From: Roseomonas sp. | GTDB taxonomy: Bacteria > Pseudomonadota > Alphaproteobacteria > Acetobacterales > Acetobacteraceae | DNA length: 64,000 nt | NCBI GenBank assembly: GCA_020249145.1 | Contig: JADCGF010000007.1 | Span: 1 to 64,000 of the forward strand | Direction of reading: 5' to 3' | Translations under genes and position numbers: made by a program | In this document: one piece after another, positions 9,269 to 18,540 of the stretch | How positions within the stretch are numbered: the stretch's first letter is position 1 | How the letters are laid out: every line of letters starts with the position of its first letter | The notes under the pieces: generated by a model | What the model was told of the DNA's origin: nothing | Databases searched by the model: none | The model's input: only the letters and a program-made list of their open reading frames with translations

Positions 9269-9685
9269 ATGAGCCTTGAACCAGGCCGCGCCCGGCCGGA
9301 ACCAACGCCCGAAACCCGCCACTTCTGGGAGGGGCTGCGCCAAGGCAAGCTGTTGCTCCAGCGCTGCGGCGATACGGGCAAGCCCTATTTCCCGCCGCGC
9401 CCCTTCAGCCCCTATACGGGCACGCGCAATGTCGAGGTTTTTGAAGCATCAGGCCGCGGCACGCTGCATTCCTATGTGATCCATCATCGCCCGGTGCCTG
9501 GCTTCAAGCCGCCCTATGCGATTGCGGTGGTTGAACTGGAAGAAGGCCCGCGCATGATGACGAATATCGTTGAATGCCCGCAAACACCGGAAGCCTTGGT
9601 GTTGGATATGCAGTTGGAATTGGCGCCGACCAAGATGGATGACGACATCACCCTGCCCCTTTTCCGCCCTGCGAAGGAGGCTTGA
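9269..9685 (+). CDS. DUF35-type OB-fold protein, thiolase partner
   Basis: A 138-aa protein of the DUF35 (rubredoxin-like zinc ribbon plus OB-fold) family, which forms complexes with thiolases or hydratases acting on CoA esters. The N-terminal helix (ETRHFWEGLRQGKLLLQRC) and the PPR turn are present, and the OB part follows (GRGTLHSYVIHHRPVPGF). Only one cysteine of the usual CxxC...CxxC ribbon remains (QRCGDTGKPYFPPRPFSPYTG), so it probably does not bind zinc. A very strong Shine-Dalgarno (AGGAGG, 9253-9258) precedes the ATG. The thiolase follows 3 nt later, the standard pairing for this family. Confidence 0.88.
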   Translation: MSLEPGRARPEPTPETRHFWEGLRQGKLLLQRCGDTGKPYFPPRPFSPYTGTRNVEVFEASGRGTLHSYVIHHRPVPGFKPPYAIAVVELEEGPRMMTNIVECPQTPEALVLDMQLELAPTKMDDDITLPLFRPAKEA

Positions 9686-9688
9686 TCC

Positions 9689-10837
9689 ATGATACGTCCC
9701 GGTGAAATTGCAATTGTTGGTGCCGCTGAAAGCACACGCATCGGCGCCGTGCCCGATATGGCGCAAATCATGCTGCATGCGGATGCAGCGCTGAATGCCA
9801 TGGCGGATGCGAGGTTGAAGCCCGCCGATATTGATGGCGTTGCCTGTGTTGGCCCCATGATGCCGCAACAAATCGCGCATTACCTTGGCATCACGCCGAA
9901 ATGGGTAGATGGCACTGGTGTGGGCGGCTGTTCCTTCATGCTGCATGTGCGCCATGCGGCGGCGGCCATTCATGCCGGCTATTGTAAGACCGTGCTAATC
10001 ACGCATGGGGAAAGCGGCAAATCGCGCGTCAATGGCACGCCGCGCCCGCCAGAACCGCAAAGCCTGAATGGCCAATTCGAAGCGCCCTTCGGCCCCATGG
10101 GTCCGCCGACACTCTTCCCCATTCCCGTACTGCGCTACATGAAGACCTATGGCGTCACGCATGAACAAATGGCGCAGGTTGCGGTCGTGCAACGCGAATG
10201 GGCGGCGAAGAACCCGCGTGCCGCCTTCAAGGACCCGATCACGATTGATGATGTGCTGAACAGCAAAATGATCGCCTATCCCTTCCGGCTGCTGCAATGC
10301 TGCCTGGTGACGGATGGTGGCGGCGCGCTGATTCTGACCTCATCTGATCGCGCCAAGGATTTCCCGACTAAGCCTTGCTACATCCTGGGTAGCGGCGAAA
10401 GCGTGGAAACCACCATGGTGAGCCAGATGGAGGATTTCACCTCATCTCGCGCTTTCCGCGTAGCGGGGCCGGAAGCCTTCCGCATGGCCGGCATCAAGCA
10501 CAGCGATGTGGATCATTTGATGATCTATGATGCCTTCGCGCATCTGCCCATGTATGGCTTGGAAGATCTTGGCTTCGTCAAGCGTGGTGAAGCGAAGGAT
10601 TTCATCTGGGAACGCAATACCGCGCCAGGCGGGAGGCTTCCGATCAATACCAATGGCGGCGGGCTTTCTTATACGCATACCGGCATGTATGGCATGTTCG
10701 CCCTGCAAGAAAGCGTGCGCCAGGTGCGCGGCACAGCGCCGGCCCAAGTGCCCAATGTGAAAATCAGCGTGGCGCATGGCGTGGGCGGCATGTTCTCTGC
10801 CTCCGGCACGGTGGTTCTTAGCAATCAACGTCCCTGA
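9689..10837 (+). CDS. SCP-x/lipid-transfer-type thiolase
   Basis: A 382-aa thiolase-superfamily protein related to SCP-x thiolase. The nucleophile position keeps cysteine (GTGVGGCSFMLHVRHA, Cys about 81). The C-terminal half has NGGGLSYTHTGMYGMFALQE with its histidine and a final AHGVGGMFSASGTVVL in place of the classical CxG motif. It should act on a CoA thioester, as thiolase or retro-aldol enzyme with its DUF35 partner. The substrate is unknown. It belongs to the operon 9269-13413. Confidence 0.85.
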   Translation: MIRPGEIAIVGAAESTRIGAVPDMAQIMLHADAALNAMADARLKPADIDGVACVGPMMPQQIAHYLGITPKWVDGTGVGGCSFMLHVRHAAAAIHAGYCKTVLITHGESGKSRVNGTPRPPEPQSLNGQFEAPFGPMGPPTLFPIPVLRYMKTYGVTHEQMAQVAVVQREWAAKNPRAAFKDPITIDDVLNSKMIAYPFRLLQCCLVTDGGGALILTSSDRAKDFPTKPCYILGSGESVETTMVSQMEDFTSSRAFRVAGPEAFRMAGIKHSDVDHLMIYDAFAHLPMYGLEDLGFVKRGEAKDFIWERNTAPGGRLPINTNGGGLSYTHTGMYGMFALQESVRQVRGTAPAQVPNVKISVAHGVGGMFSASGTVVLSNQRP

Positions 10838-10849
10838 GAGAGGTTAAAG

Positions 10850-12367
10850 ATGACGGAGGCGGTGAATTTACGCGAAAGGGTGAAGGAACCGCCTTCGCCA
10901 TTGCTGGTGGAAAGCTATTATCGCGGGTCAGTCGCGCGTGCGCAGCATTATGTTTTCGCGCATGAGATGTGGGTGCATCTGGCGCATGGGCTGATGCTGG
11001 AACGCCAAGGCATCATCGCGCGTGATGCCATGGCGCAAATCCTGCCGGAAATCCTGGCCATTGCTGAAGCCGGGCCGGATGCGGTGCCGGTGGATTATCG
11101 GCAGGAAGATCTCTATTCCTATGTCGAGAAATTCATCATCCAAAAACTCGGCCCCGATATTGGCGGGCGGCTGCATACTGGGCGCAGCCGGAATGATCTA
11201 AACGCAACCACCTGGCGCATGGCGTTGCGCACGGAATTACTGGCGGTGCTCGCGCTGCTTGCTGATCTGCGTAAAACAATCCTGGCGCGCGCTGAAGAAC
11301 ATATCGCCACCATTATGCCTGGCTATACGCATGGGCAACACGCGCAGCCCATCACTTTTGGCTATTGGCTGGCCTCGGCCGCCGATGCGCTGGCGCGCGA
11401 TCATCAAAGGCTGATGGGTGCGCTGGTGCATTGTGATCTTTGCCCCCTGGGCGCGGGTGCGCTTTCCACCACAGCCTTCCCGCTTGATCGTGCCTGGGTC
11501 GCTGATGCGCTTGGCTTCGCTGCCCCCCTGGAGCTTGCTTATGATGCGGTATCATCGCGGGATGATGCGCTGGAAGCAGCCTCCGCCATGGCGGTGATGA
11601 TGACGCTGCTGTCGCGCCTTGCGACCGATCTGCAAAATTGGGGTAGTTGGGAATATGGTTTTGTCGAATTGGCGGATCGCCATTCGGCGGTTTCCAGCAT
11701 CATGCCGCAGAAGAAGAACCCTGTGGCACTGGAACATCTGAAGGCAGCGACGGCCATGGTGCAGGGCGCGCATCACGCCGCCATGGCTTGCACCAAAAAT
11801 ACAGCCTTCGCCGATGTGAATGATGCTGTGACGGCGGTGAATGAACCCGTGCTGGATGCTGCGCTTCGCAGTCGGCGCATTCTGGCTTTGTTTCAAGAAG
11901 TGATGCAGGGCTTAAGTCTCAACAAACATCGCATGGAGAATGCAGCGCGGGAGGGCTTCGGCTCTGCCACCGAATTGGCGGATGTGATTGTGCGCGAAAC
12001 CGGGCTGAGTTTCCGCATGGCGCATAATTTCGTCGCCATTGTCGTGCGCGATGCCTTGGCCGAAGGCCGCACGGCGGAAAGCATTTCAAGCGCGGCCTTG
12101 GATGAAGCCGCGCAGGTGCTATTCGGCAAGCCCCTGAATATTGCCGCACAAAAGCTCCGCACCGCGCTGGACCCAGCGCAAAACCTTGTCGGGCGCAGCC
12201 TGCTCGGCGGTCCGGCGCCGGAAGCCATGGCGCAGATGATCACACGCCGTCGGGAAGCCCTGGCGCGGGATTGCCAAAGCATCTCCGCCATCGGCCAGCG
12301 CATTACGAATGCGCGTGCGACATGCTGGGCCGCGGCAAGCGGGCTTGTGGCGGAGGCGCGCCCATAA
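10850..12367 (+). CDS. ArgH-like lyase (fumarase/aspartase superfamily)
   Basis: A 505-aa enzyme of the argininosuccinate lyase branch. Seen: DIGGRLHTGRSRNDLNATTWRM, PGYTHGQHAQPITFGYWL and the superfamily signature SSIMPQKKNP near residue 281, with the flexible-loop serine. These enzymes eliminate an amine from a succinyl-N compound and release fumarate. The context (DUF35/thiolase upstream, TctC-type binding protein downstream) argues for a catabolic lyase rather than arginine synthesis. Relatives acting on aminopolycarboxylates such as EDDS exist in this branch, so an N-substituted aspartate is a fair guess. ArgH itself remains possible. Start: ATG 10850 with GAGAGG upstream, 12 nt after the thiolase. 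Confidence 0.82.
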   Translation: MTEAVNLRERVKEPPSPLLVESYYRGSVARAQHYVFAHEMWVHLAHGLMLERQGIIARDAMAQILPEILAIAEAGPDAVPVDYRQEDLYSYVEKFIIQKLGPDIGGRLHTGRSRNDLNATTWRMALRTELLAVLALLADLRKTILARAEEHIATIMPGYTHGQHAQPITFGYWLASAADALARDHQRLMGALVHCDLCPLGAGALSTTAFPLDRAWVADALGFAAPLELAYDAVSSRDDALEAASAMAVMMTLLSRLATDLQNWGSWEYGFVELADRHSAVSSIMPQKKNPVALEHLKAATAMVQGAHHAAMACTKNTAFADVNDAVTAVNEPVLDAALRSRRILALFQEVMQGLSLNKHRMENAAREGFGSATELADVIVRETGLSFRMAHNFVAIVVRDALAEGRTAESISSAALDEAAQVLFGKPLNIAAQKLRTALDPAQNLVGRSLLGGPAPEAMAQMITRRREALARDCQSISAIGQRITNARATCWAAASGLVAEARP

Positions 12368-12447
12368 CCGTGCTACGCTGGGCTATGTTATTCACAACAG
12401 TAAAGCGCGCGGCCATGATCGTGCCACGCGAGAACCGAGAGGAAGAC

Positions 12448-13413
12448 ATGAAACTTACACGCCGCACTGCCCTCACCGCCGCCGCAGGGCTGCTTGCATC
12501 ACCCGCCATTGCGCAATCGGGCTTTCCCAATCGCCCCATCCGCCTGATCGTGCCCTGGCCGCCTGGTGGTTCTACCGATGGCCAATTGCGCGCCTTGGCT
12601 GAGCCGGCATCGCGCTATCTTGGGCAACAGGTCATCATCGAAAATCGCGGTGGGGCCAGCGGCACGCTGGGTGCGCAGATGATGGCGCAGGAACAACGCG
12701 GCGATGGCTATCTGGTTGGTCAATTGCCAATCACCACCTTCCGCTTCCCTATGATGACCAGCCGCCCCACCTGGGACCCGATGAGGGACTTTACCTACGT
12801 CATTCATCTGACCGGCTATCTTTTCGGCGTGGTGGTGAAGGCCGATAGCCCTTGGAAGAATTGGGAAGAATTCCTCGCCTACGCCAAGGCCAATCCCGGC
12901 AAGGTCGCGTATGGGTCGCCTGGTGTCGGCACTACGCTGCACATCACGATGGAACGCATCGCGGCGGAACGTGGCATTGAATTCCTGCATGTGCCCTTCC
13001 GGGGCGGCGCCGATAACGCGCAATCCCTGCTGAGCGGGCAGACCCAGGCGATGGTGGACTCCACCTCCTGGGCGCCATTGGTGGATGGCGGGCAGTTCCG
13101 CCTGCTTTGCACCTGGGGCGAACAACGCGCCAAGCGCTACCCGGATGCGCCGACGCTTGTCGAAAGCGGCATCAACATTGTCTCAACTTCACCCTATGGC
13201 ATTGCAGCGCCCAAGGGCGTTGATCCCGGCATTGTCAAAGTGCTGCATGATGGCTTCAAGCAGGCGCTGTATGATCCCATCCATACCACGGCGCTGGAGC
13301 GCTTCGACATGCCGCTGATCTACAAAAACAGTGAGGATTACCGCGCTTCGGTGGCCAAAATCATCGAAGAGGAAGGGGCCGTCATCCGCCGCCTCAACCT
13401 CCGCATCAACTGA
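12448..13413 (+). CDS. TctC/Bug-family periplasmic substrate-binding protein
   Basis: A 321-aa solute-binding protein of the tripartite tricarboxylate transporter family. It has a twin-arginine-like signal (KLTRRTALTAAAGLLASPAIAQ) and the family start FPNRPIRLIVPWPPGGSTD, then YGSPGVGTTLHITMERIA and VPFRGGADNAQSLLSGQ. The frame is open from 12271, but the ATG at 12448 with GAGAGGA just upstream and a proper signal peptide is the better start. No TctA/TctB membrane genes are nearby, so it is an orphan binding protein, probably delivering a carboxylate used by the lyase operon. Confidence 0.9.
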   Translation: MKLTRRTALTAAAGLLASPAIAQSGFPNRPIRLIVPWPPGGSTDGQLRALAEPASRYLGQQVIIENRGGASGTLGAQMMAQEQRGDGYLVGQLPITTFRFPMMTSRPTWDPMRDFTYVIHLTGYLFGVVVKADSPWKNWEEFLAYAKANPGKVAYGSPGVGTTLHITMERIAAERGIEFLHVPFRGGADNAQSLLSGQTQAMVDSTSWAPLVDGGQFRLLCTWGEQRAKRYPDAPTLVESGINIVSTSPYGIAAPKGVDPGIVKVLHDGFKQALYDPIHTTALERFDMPLIYKNSEDYRASVAKIIEEEGAVIRRLNLRIN

Positions 13414-13415
13414 AG

Positions 13416-14465
13416 CTAAACAGGCCGCAAAGCATCCAGCGCAAGGGAAACATTGCGCTGGATCGCCCCATCCTCATCACGCAGCGCAAGCGATACGCGC
13501 CCTTGCGGCCAATCAATTTCCACCGTGCCGAAATTGACGCGCGGGTAAAGCTCACCCAGCCGATTGGGGCCTTGTTCCCGCGCATTGACGAATTGCCGGT
13601 TGATCCCGCTTGAGGTGATTTCCGTCAGCGGATAGGGCGTGCCCTGGCTTTCACGATACAACGCGCCGATATGCCGATCCCCGGATAGAAACACGACGCC
13701 GCGCGCCTGGGTGCTGGCGATCAGATCGTAAAGCCGCTGGCGTTCGCGCGGGAAATTGCCCCATCTTTCCCAGCCATGGCCTTCCACCACGACTTGGATG
13801 GAAGATACAATCAATCGTAGCTCCGCAGGTTCTTGCAGGCATTGGCCAAGCCAATCCCATTGCGCTTCGCCGAGCATGGTCTTTGCCGGATCATCATCAG
13901 GCAAAAAGCGTTCCCGCCCCGGCGCGCCGCGCGCATCGGTAATACGCAAGGGCGAACGAAACCAGCGCGTATCCAAAAGAATGATCTGTACGCGCTGCCC
14001 TGCCGGCCCAAGCGCCAAGTGATGATAAAGCCCGTCGCGCCGGCGCCTGATATCATCCGCCGGCACGCGCCAGAATTCCAGAAACGCGTCCTTCGCTTCC
14101 TGCTTGAAGGGGTTTTCAACGCCGCCATCATTCACGCCAAAATCATGATCATCCCAGATCGCGGTGTGATGCTCCTGGCCTGCGATGAAGCCCACGAATT
14201 TCTGATGTTGCTGCGCCCGGGCATAGGCTTCCTGCAATTCCGCCAGATCATGCCGCCGCACCCCGCCATAAACATTATCGCCGGCGAAGATGAAAAACTC
14301 CGGTTGATAAGCCCGCACCGCGCGCCAGATTGGCTGCGGTTGACGTTCATCTGAACAAGACCCGAAGGCGATGCGCGTCAGCCCCGCACCCTGCGCCGCC
14401 ACCGGCGCCGCAAGTGGTGCCAAGGCCGCCGCCGCCAATCCACGCCGCGTGAGCATGGGCTTCAA
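13416..14465 (-). CDS. PhoD-like metallophosphatase
   Basis: A 349-aa exported phosphatase with a Tat-like signal (MLTRRGLAAAALAPLAAPVAAQG). It has the PhoD-type metal motifs FGSCSDE, FIFAGDNVYGG, AIWDDHDFGVND and LSGDRHIGALY in the expected order. These enzymes cleave phosphodi- or monoesters with Ca/Fe centres; this short form lacks the N-terminal PhoD_N domain. It overlaps the upstream monooxygenase by 4 nt and is the last gene of a minus-strand run that may begin at modA. Its stop lies 2 nt from the convergent tctC-like gene. Substrate unknown. Confidence 0.88.
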   Translation of the reverse strand: MKPMLTRRGLAAAALAPLAAPVAAQGAGLTRIAFGSCSDERQPQPIWRAVRAYQPEFFIFAGDNVYGGVRRHDLAELQEAYARAQQHQKFVGFIAGQEHHTAIWDDHDFGVNDGGVENPFKQEAKDAFLEFWRVPADDIRRRRDGLYHHLALGPAGQRVQIILLDTRWFRSPLRITDARGAPGRERFLPDDDPAKTMLGEAQWDWLGQCLQEPAELRLIVSSIQVVVEGHGWERWGNFPRERQRLYDLIASTQARGVVFLSGDRHIGALYRESQGTPYPLTEITSSGINRQFVNAREQGPNRLGELYPRVNFGTVEIDWPQGRVSLALRDEDGAIQRNVSLALDALRPV

Positions 14466-15685
14466 ACCTGCGGCACTTCAACCTTGCCAGTATGCAGCTT
14501 GAGCCGCGACATCTCCGGCGCATCCTGCCCCGCATCACGGAAGGCCTGCTTCAGCGCCGCCATATTCGGCGCAAAGATGGATTCGCGATTCTCGCTGACC
14601 CAATCGCGCGATTGCTGCGGCATCACCAAGGAACCCTGGAAGCGCGGCATTACCCAACGCGCAAAAAGCTCAAAGGATCGCATGGTGGCTTCGCGGTCCG
14701 CCCATTCATGGGCGCGGAACAACACGCCCCCTGCCCCGCCATCGGTGAAGCTCAGCAGCCGTTCAATCCCTGCCGCCACAGTTTCCGGTGATCCGACCAG
14801 CGTTGACCCCATCGCCAGCCCATCGCGCAGCGGGTCTTCTGAACGCATCGGTGGCCGGCCCAGGGTTTCGCTGAAATAGGTCAGCGTTTCCAAAGCCTCA
14901 CCATGGCGCACATCACGCAACGCGCGTTCATCATCCTCAGCGCAATGCAGATTGACCACCAGGCGCCAATTGCGCCGTTCCATCTTCTGGCCATGCTTGG
15001 CGGCTTCCGCTTCCGCCATCTGCCATTGCCCAGCGAGTGATTTCGGCCCGCCCGGCAGCCCGGCACCCAGCGATATCAGCCCAAGCCCATATTTCGCCGC
15101 CGCCAAAGCGCCCGATGGCGTTGTCGAAGAAGCGACCGAAATGGGGAAACGTGGTTCTGAAAAAGGCGCCAGATGCAGCCGCGCTTCCCGCAAGGTAAAC
15201 CAATCGGTTTCCATCGTAACAGATTCTTCGCAGGCCAAAAGCCGCGTAATCGCGTTCAGCGATTCATCCATGCGCCGGCGTTGATGCGCGGCATCAATGC
15301 CCATCATGTATGCATCAGATACCAGCGCGCCCGGCCCGCAGCCCAGCATCACGCGCCCGCGCGTCATGTGGTCCAACTGCACGAAGCGCTGCGCGACCAA
15401 AAGCGGGTGGTGATACGGCAGGCTGGTCACACCTGATCCAAGCTTGATGTGCTTGGTGCGTTCCGCTGCCGCCGCAATCATGATTTCCGGGCTTGCGATG
15501 GTTTCCCAGCCGGCGGAATGATGTTCGCCAATCCAGGCCTCATCATAGCCCAGATGGTCCAGCCATTCGATCAATTCCAAATCGCGCGTGAGCCCAAGGG
15601 TTGGATTGTCGCCCACGCGATGAAACGGGGCAAGGAAAATGCCGAAGCGAAGGCGGCGAGGCAGCATGGGTGGCTTCTCCATCAC
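14462..15685 (-). CDS. LLM-class flavin-dependent monooxygenase
   Basis: A 407-aa protein of the bacterial luciferase-like superfamily: RFGIFLAPFHRVGDNPTLGL, DEAWIGEHHSAGWE, GVTSLPYHHPLLVAQRF, QLDHMTRGRVMLGCGPG. The length and the EHHSAGWE stretch point to the FMN-dependent two-component type acting on hydrocarbons or alkanesulfonate-like compounds; no reductase gene is adjacent. Overlaps both neighbours by 4 nt. Substrate unknown. Confidence 0.88.
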   Translation of the reverse strand: MMEKPPMLPRRLRFGIFLAPFHRVGDNPTLGLTRDLELIEWLDHLGYDEAWIGEHHSAGWETIASPEIMIAAAAERTKHIKLGSGVTSLPYHHPLLVAQRFVQLDHMTRGRVMLGCGPGALVSDAYMMGIDAAHQRRRMDESLNAITRLLACEESVTMETDWFTLREARLHLAPFSEPRFPISVASSTTPSGALAAAKYGLGLISLGAGLPGGPKSLAGQWQMAEAEAAKHGQKMERRNWRLVVNLHCAEDDERALRDVRHGEALETLTYFSETLGRPPMRSEDPLRDGLAMGSTLVGSPETVAAGIERLLSFTDGGAGGVLFRAHEWADREATMRSFELFARWVMPRFQGSLVMPQQSRDWVSENRESIFAPNMAALKQAFRDAGQDAPEMSRLKLHTGKVEVPQV

Positions 15686-16398
15686 ATGGAAGGCGGATCG
15701 CCCGCCAGAAATTCCTCGCCGCCATAATCGGCATCACGAGGCAGGCGCAGGATGCGCCCTTCAGGGGTTATGCTGACAAGTTCAGGCAATACGGTCACCA
15801 CGGGGCGCGCGCGCGCGGCGGCAAAGGCTTCCGCCACGCTGTCATGCCGGGCGAGCTTGGTCAGGTTCATCCGCGTCGGGAAGACAAGTTTTTTGGTGCC
15901 GGCAATACCTTCCGCAAGCGCATCAACGGGCCTGATCCAGATACTATCCACCGCTTCATGCCCATCATGCAAAGCGGCCTGATCTTCCGGCGCGGCGGCC
16001 AGGAAGAAATGCGTATCAAAACGCTTCGGTACTTCCACCGGCGTGATCCAATGCGCGAAATGCCCGAGCGATGATACCGCCGGCATCAGGCGGCGTTCGG
16101 CCAGCATGGCGGCAAACTCGCCCTCGGCTTCCGGCGCGCTGCCTTCCTCGGCGAGCAAGACGCCACATTCTTCCCAGGTTTCGCGAATGGCCGCCACGCA
16201 AAAGGCGCCATGGGCGTCGCCGCCGGCCAGCACCTTGTCAGACGCTTCAACGCGGCCGCCCGGAAAGACCAAGGCGCCTGAGGCAAAATCAATCTGCCGG
16301 TGCCGCACCACCATGAAAACTTCCATGCCCCGCGGCCCATCACGCAGCAGCAGAACGGTGGAAGCCGGGCGGGCGGGGGCGGTTGGTGTGTCACTCAT
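15682..16398 (-). CDS. NUDIX hydrolase (NUDT7/19-like, CoA/NAD type)
   Basis: A 238-aa hydrolase of nucleoside-diphosphate-linked compounds. It has FPGGRVEASD and a Nudix box (AFCVAAIRETWEECGVLL) in which the first glutamate is replaced, as in NUDT19/CoA-pyrophosphatase-like proteins. The frame opens at 16611, but its first 71 residues look like read-through of the modE antisense frame; ATG at 16398 (MSDTPTAPARPASTV) is preferred. It starts 46 nt after modE and overlaps the monooxygenase by 4 nt. Confidence 0.87.
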   Translation of the reverse strand: MSDTPTAPARPASTVLLLRDGPRGMEVFMVVRHRQIDFASGALVFPGGRVEASDKVLAGGDAHGAFCVAAIRETWEECGVLLAEEGSAPEAEGEFAAMLAERRLMPAVSSLGHFAHWITPVEVPKRFDTHFFLAAAPEDQAALHDGHEAVDSIWIRPVDALAEGIAGTKKLVFPTRMNLTKLARHDSVAEAFAAARARPVVTVLPELVSITPEGRILRLPRDADYGGEEFLAGDPPSM

Positions 16399-16444
16399 AG
16401 CTGCATTGCAGCGCGCCCAGCGCTCCACCGCAAGGTGCCCGGCC

Positions 16445-16777
16445 TCATCCTTTGGCCAGGCGGCGCAAATGCTGGGCAGCCGCGCGGCTGGCAGCGGCTT
16501 CAATGTCACGAAAGCCCAGCACCAGCGCTTCCCCGAGGCGCGTGAGCTTGGCGCCGCCGCCCCCGGCGCCGCCGGTGATGCGCTCCACCACCGGGGCCGA
16601 GAAGGTTTCATTCAGCTCCGCCACCAATTCCCAGGCGCGGCGATAGGACATGCCGAGTGACCTTGCGGCGGCACTGATGGACCCTTCGCGCTGAATGGCT
16701 TCCAACAACGTGATCTTGCCAGGGCCCACGCGCCCATCGGCGAAATCAAGTCGAAGCCAAAGCGCCGCATCCTTCAT
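16445..16777 (-). CDS. modE: ModE-type winged-helix molybdate regulator, DNA-binding domain only
   Basis: A 110-aa regulator matching the N-terminal half of ModE: KITLLEAIQREGSISAAARSLGMSYRRAWELV is the LysR-like winged helix, and the glycine-rich wing (ITGGAGGGGAKLT) is typical. The TOBE/molbindin domains that sense molybdate are missing, so the sensor is reduced, as in other short alphaproteobacterial ModE proteins. ATG at 16777 overlaps the modC stop by 4 nt. Autoregulation through the palindrome before modA is inferred. Confidence 0.9.
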   Translation of the reverse strand: MKDAALWLRLDFADGRVGPGKITLLEAIQREGSISAAARSLGMSYRRAWELVAELNETFSAPVVERITGGAGGGGAKLTRLGEALVLGFRDIEAAASRAAAQHLRRLAKG

Positions 16778-17874
16778 GGTCGGGGCATCACATGCAACGC
16801 ATCGCGCAGCAGGGAAACACTGCAAGCCTCACCCGCTGCCAGACTATTGCGTTGCGCGGCATGCCGCGGCAGGGCGAAGGTCAATTGCCGGCCCTCGGGG
16901 TCGCCCACATCCAGGGTCACGCGCATTTCCTCGCCCATCGGCAGCTGGGCTGTGATGGTGCCGGAAACCGGGTTCTCCCTTTCGCCGGCTGAGGGTCGGC
17001 CACGGCGATGCAGCACCACGCCGCCCGCGCCAATAAGCCAATCCACGGCGGTGCCAGGCGGCAGGCTTGGCATGGGGGCGGCTTCCAGGATTTGGTTACC
17101 CCAACGGAGCCGCGTGAGGCCAACCTCATGCGCCAGGATCACGCCGGTAAAAAGATTACGCAAATCCAGCAACCGCGCGACCTCGGCCGAGGCTGGACGG
17201 GCGAGCATTTCCGAGGGCGTTGCGGTTTGCAGCCCGCGCCCGCGATGCAACAGCAGCATGCGATCGGCAAGTGACGCTGCCTCATCCAAATCATGCGTTA
17301 CCAGGATGATCGGGATGGCAAGCCCCTGGCGCAGATTGGCCAATTCCACCTGCAAGCGCCGGCGCGTGGCGCGGTCCACGGCGCTGAAGGGCTCATCCAA
17401 CAACAGCACGGCGGGGTCGCGCGCCAAGGCTCGCGCTACCGCAACACGCTGCTGCTGCCCGCCCGAAAGCTCCGCCGGGCGGCGTTCCTCAAGCCCGGCC
17501 AGATGCACCCGCGCCAAAAGGGTGACGGCGCGTTCGGCGCGCTGCGCCACCGGCAGATGCCCCATCGCGGCCATGACATTGGCCAACGCGGTCATATGCG
17601 GAAACAGCGCGTAATCCTGAAACACCAGGCCAACACGGCGCCGATGCGCCGGCACATCAAGCGCGCGGTCGGTGTCGAGCCAGGTTTCTCCTTCACAGAT
17701 TACGCTGCCACTGGCGGGATGATGGAGCCCGGCAATGGCACGAAGCGTCGTGGATTTTCCCGCACCGGATGGCCCGATGATGGCCAAAAGCTCGCCCTGC
17801 GCGCATTCAAGCGAAACATCAAGCGCAATGGGTGCGGCAGAGTTGAGCACCACGGAAAGCCCCGCCTCAGTCAT
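16774..17874 (-). CDS. modC: Molybdate ABC transporter ATPase
   Basis: A 366-aa ATPase that energises molybdate import. Walker A GPSGAGKSTTLRAIAG, signature LSGGQQQRVAVARAL, Walker B LLLDEPFSAVD, H-loop LVTHD. The C-terminal 120 residues form a TOBE-like domain (from about residue 290). It overlaps modB by 8 nt and modE by 4 nt. The ModE-like regulator and ModA partner make molybdate more likely than sulfate or iron. Confidence 0.93.
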   Translation of the reverse strand: MTEAGLSVVLNSAAPIALDVSLECAQGELLAIIGPSGAGKSTTLRAIAGLHHPASGSVICEGETWLDTDRALDVPAHRRRVGLVFQDYALFPHMTALANVMAAMGHLPVAQRAERAVTLLARVHLAGLEERRPAELSGGQQQRVAVARALARDPAVLLLDEPFSAVDRATRRRLQVELANLRQGLAIPIILVTHDLDEAASLADRMLLLHRGRGLQTATPSEMLARPASAEVARLLDLRNLFTGVILAHEVGLTRLRWGNQILEAAPMPSLPPGTAVDWLIGAGGVVLHRRGRPSAGERENPVSGTITAQLPMGEEMRVTLDVGDPEGRQLTFALPRHAAQRNSLAAGEACSVSLLRDALHVMPRP

Positions 17875-18538
17875 GGCGGCGGCGCCCGATCCCGCGCGTG
17901 AGCCGTTGCACCAGCAGCAGCGCCAGTAAGCAAATCACCAGTAACAGCGCCGACATGCTGGCTGCGGCGGCATCGTCAAAAGCCTGCACGCGATCATAAA
18001 TGGCGATGGCGGCAGTGCGGGTTTCGCCGGGAATGGCGCCGCCCACCATCAGCACCACGCCGAATTCTCCCAGCGTATGGGCGAAGGTCAGCACAATGGC
18101 CGTGGCAATGCCGGGCCAAGCCAAGGGCAATTCAACGCGCCAGAAAACCTCCCAAGGCGCCATGCCAGAGGTAGCGCCGGCTTCGCGGAGATTGGGCGGG
18201 ATGGCAGCGAATGCGTTTTGAATCGGCTGTACTGCAAAGGGGATATTGGCAATCGCACTCGCCAGCAGCAGCCCCTCAAAGGAAAAGGCGAGGGTTTTTC
18301 CGAATACCGCTTGGAAGATGCTGCCAAGCCAAGACCCTGCGCCAAAGGTGGTCAGCAAATAAAAACCAAGCACAGTCGGTGGCAGCACCAGTGGCAGCGC
18401 CACCGCCGCTTCAACCAAGCCCCGCCCGCGAAAACGCCGTAACGCCAGGAAGCGCCCGAGCCAAAGTGCAAAGGGCAGCAGGATCACCACGGTCCCGAAG
18501 CCAAGCCAGAGCGAAAGGCGAAAGGCGGGCCAATCCAT
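17867..18538 (-). CDS. modB: Molybdate ABC transporter permease
   Basis: A 223-aa inner-membrane permease with five or six hydrophobic helices. It carries the ABC-permease coupling loop (EAGATSGMAPWEVFWRVELPLAWPG) and the ModB-like ALPLVLPPTVLGFYLL and FAHTLGEFGVVLMVGG. The start lies 2 nt after modA. Standard ModB length. Confidence 0.93.
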   Translation of the reverse strand: MDWPAFRLSLWLGFGTVVILLPFALWLGRFLALRRFRGRGLVEAAVALPLVLPPTVLGFYLLTTFGAGSWLGSIFQAVFGKTLAFSFEGLLLASAIANIPFAVQPIQNAFAAIPPNLREAGATSGMAPWEVFWRVELPLAWPGIATAIVLTFAHTLGEFGVVLMVGGAIPGETRTAAIAIYDRVQAFDDAAAASMSALLLVICLLALLLVQRLTRGIGRRRHD

Positions 18539-18540
18539 GG

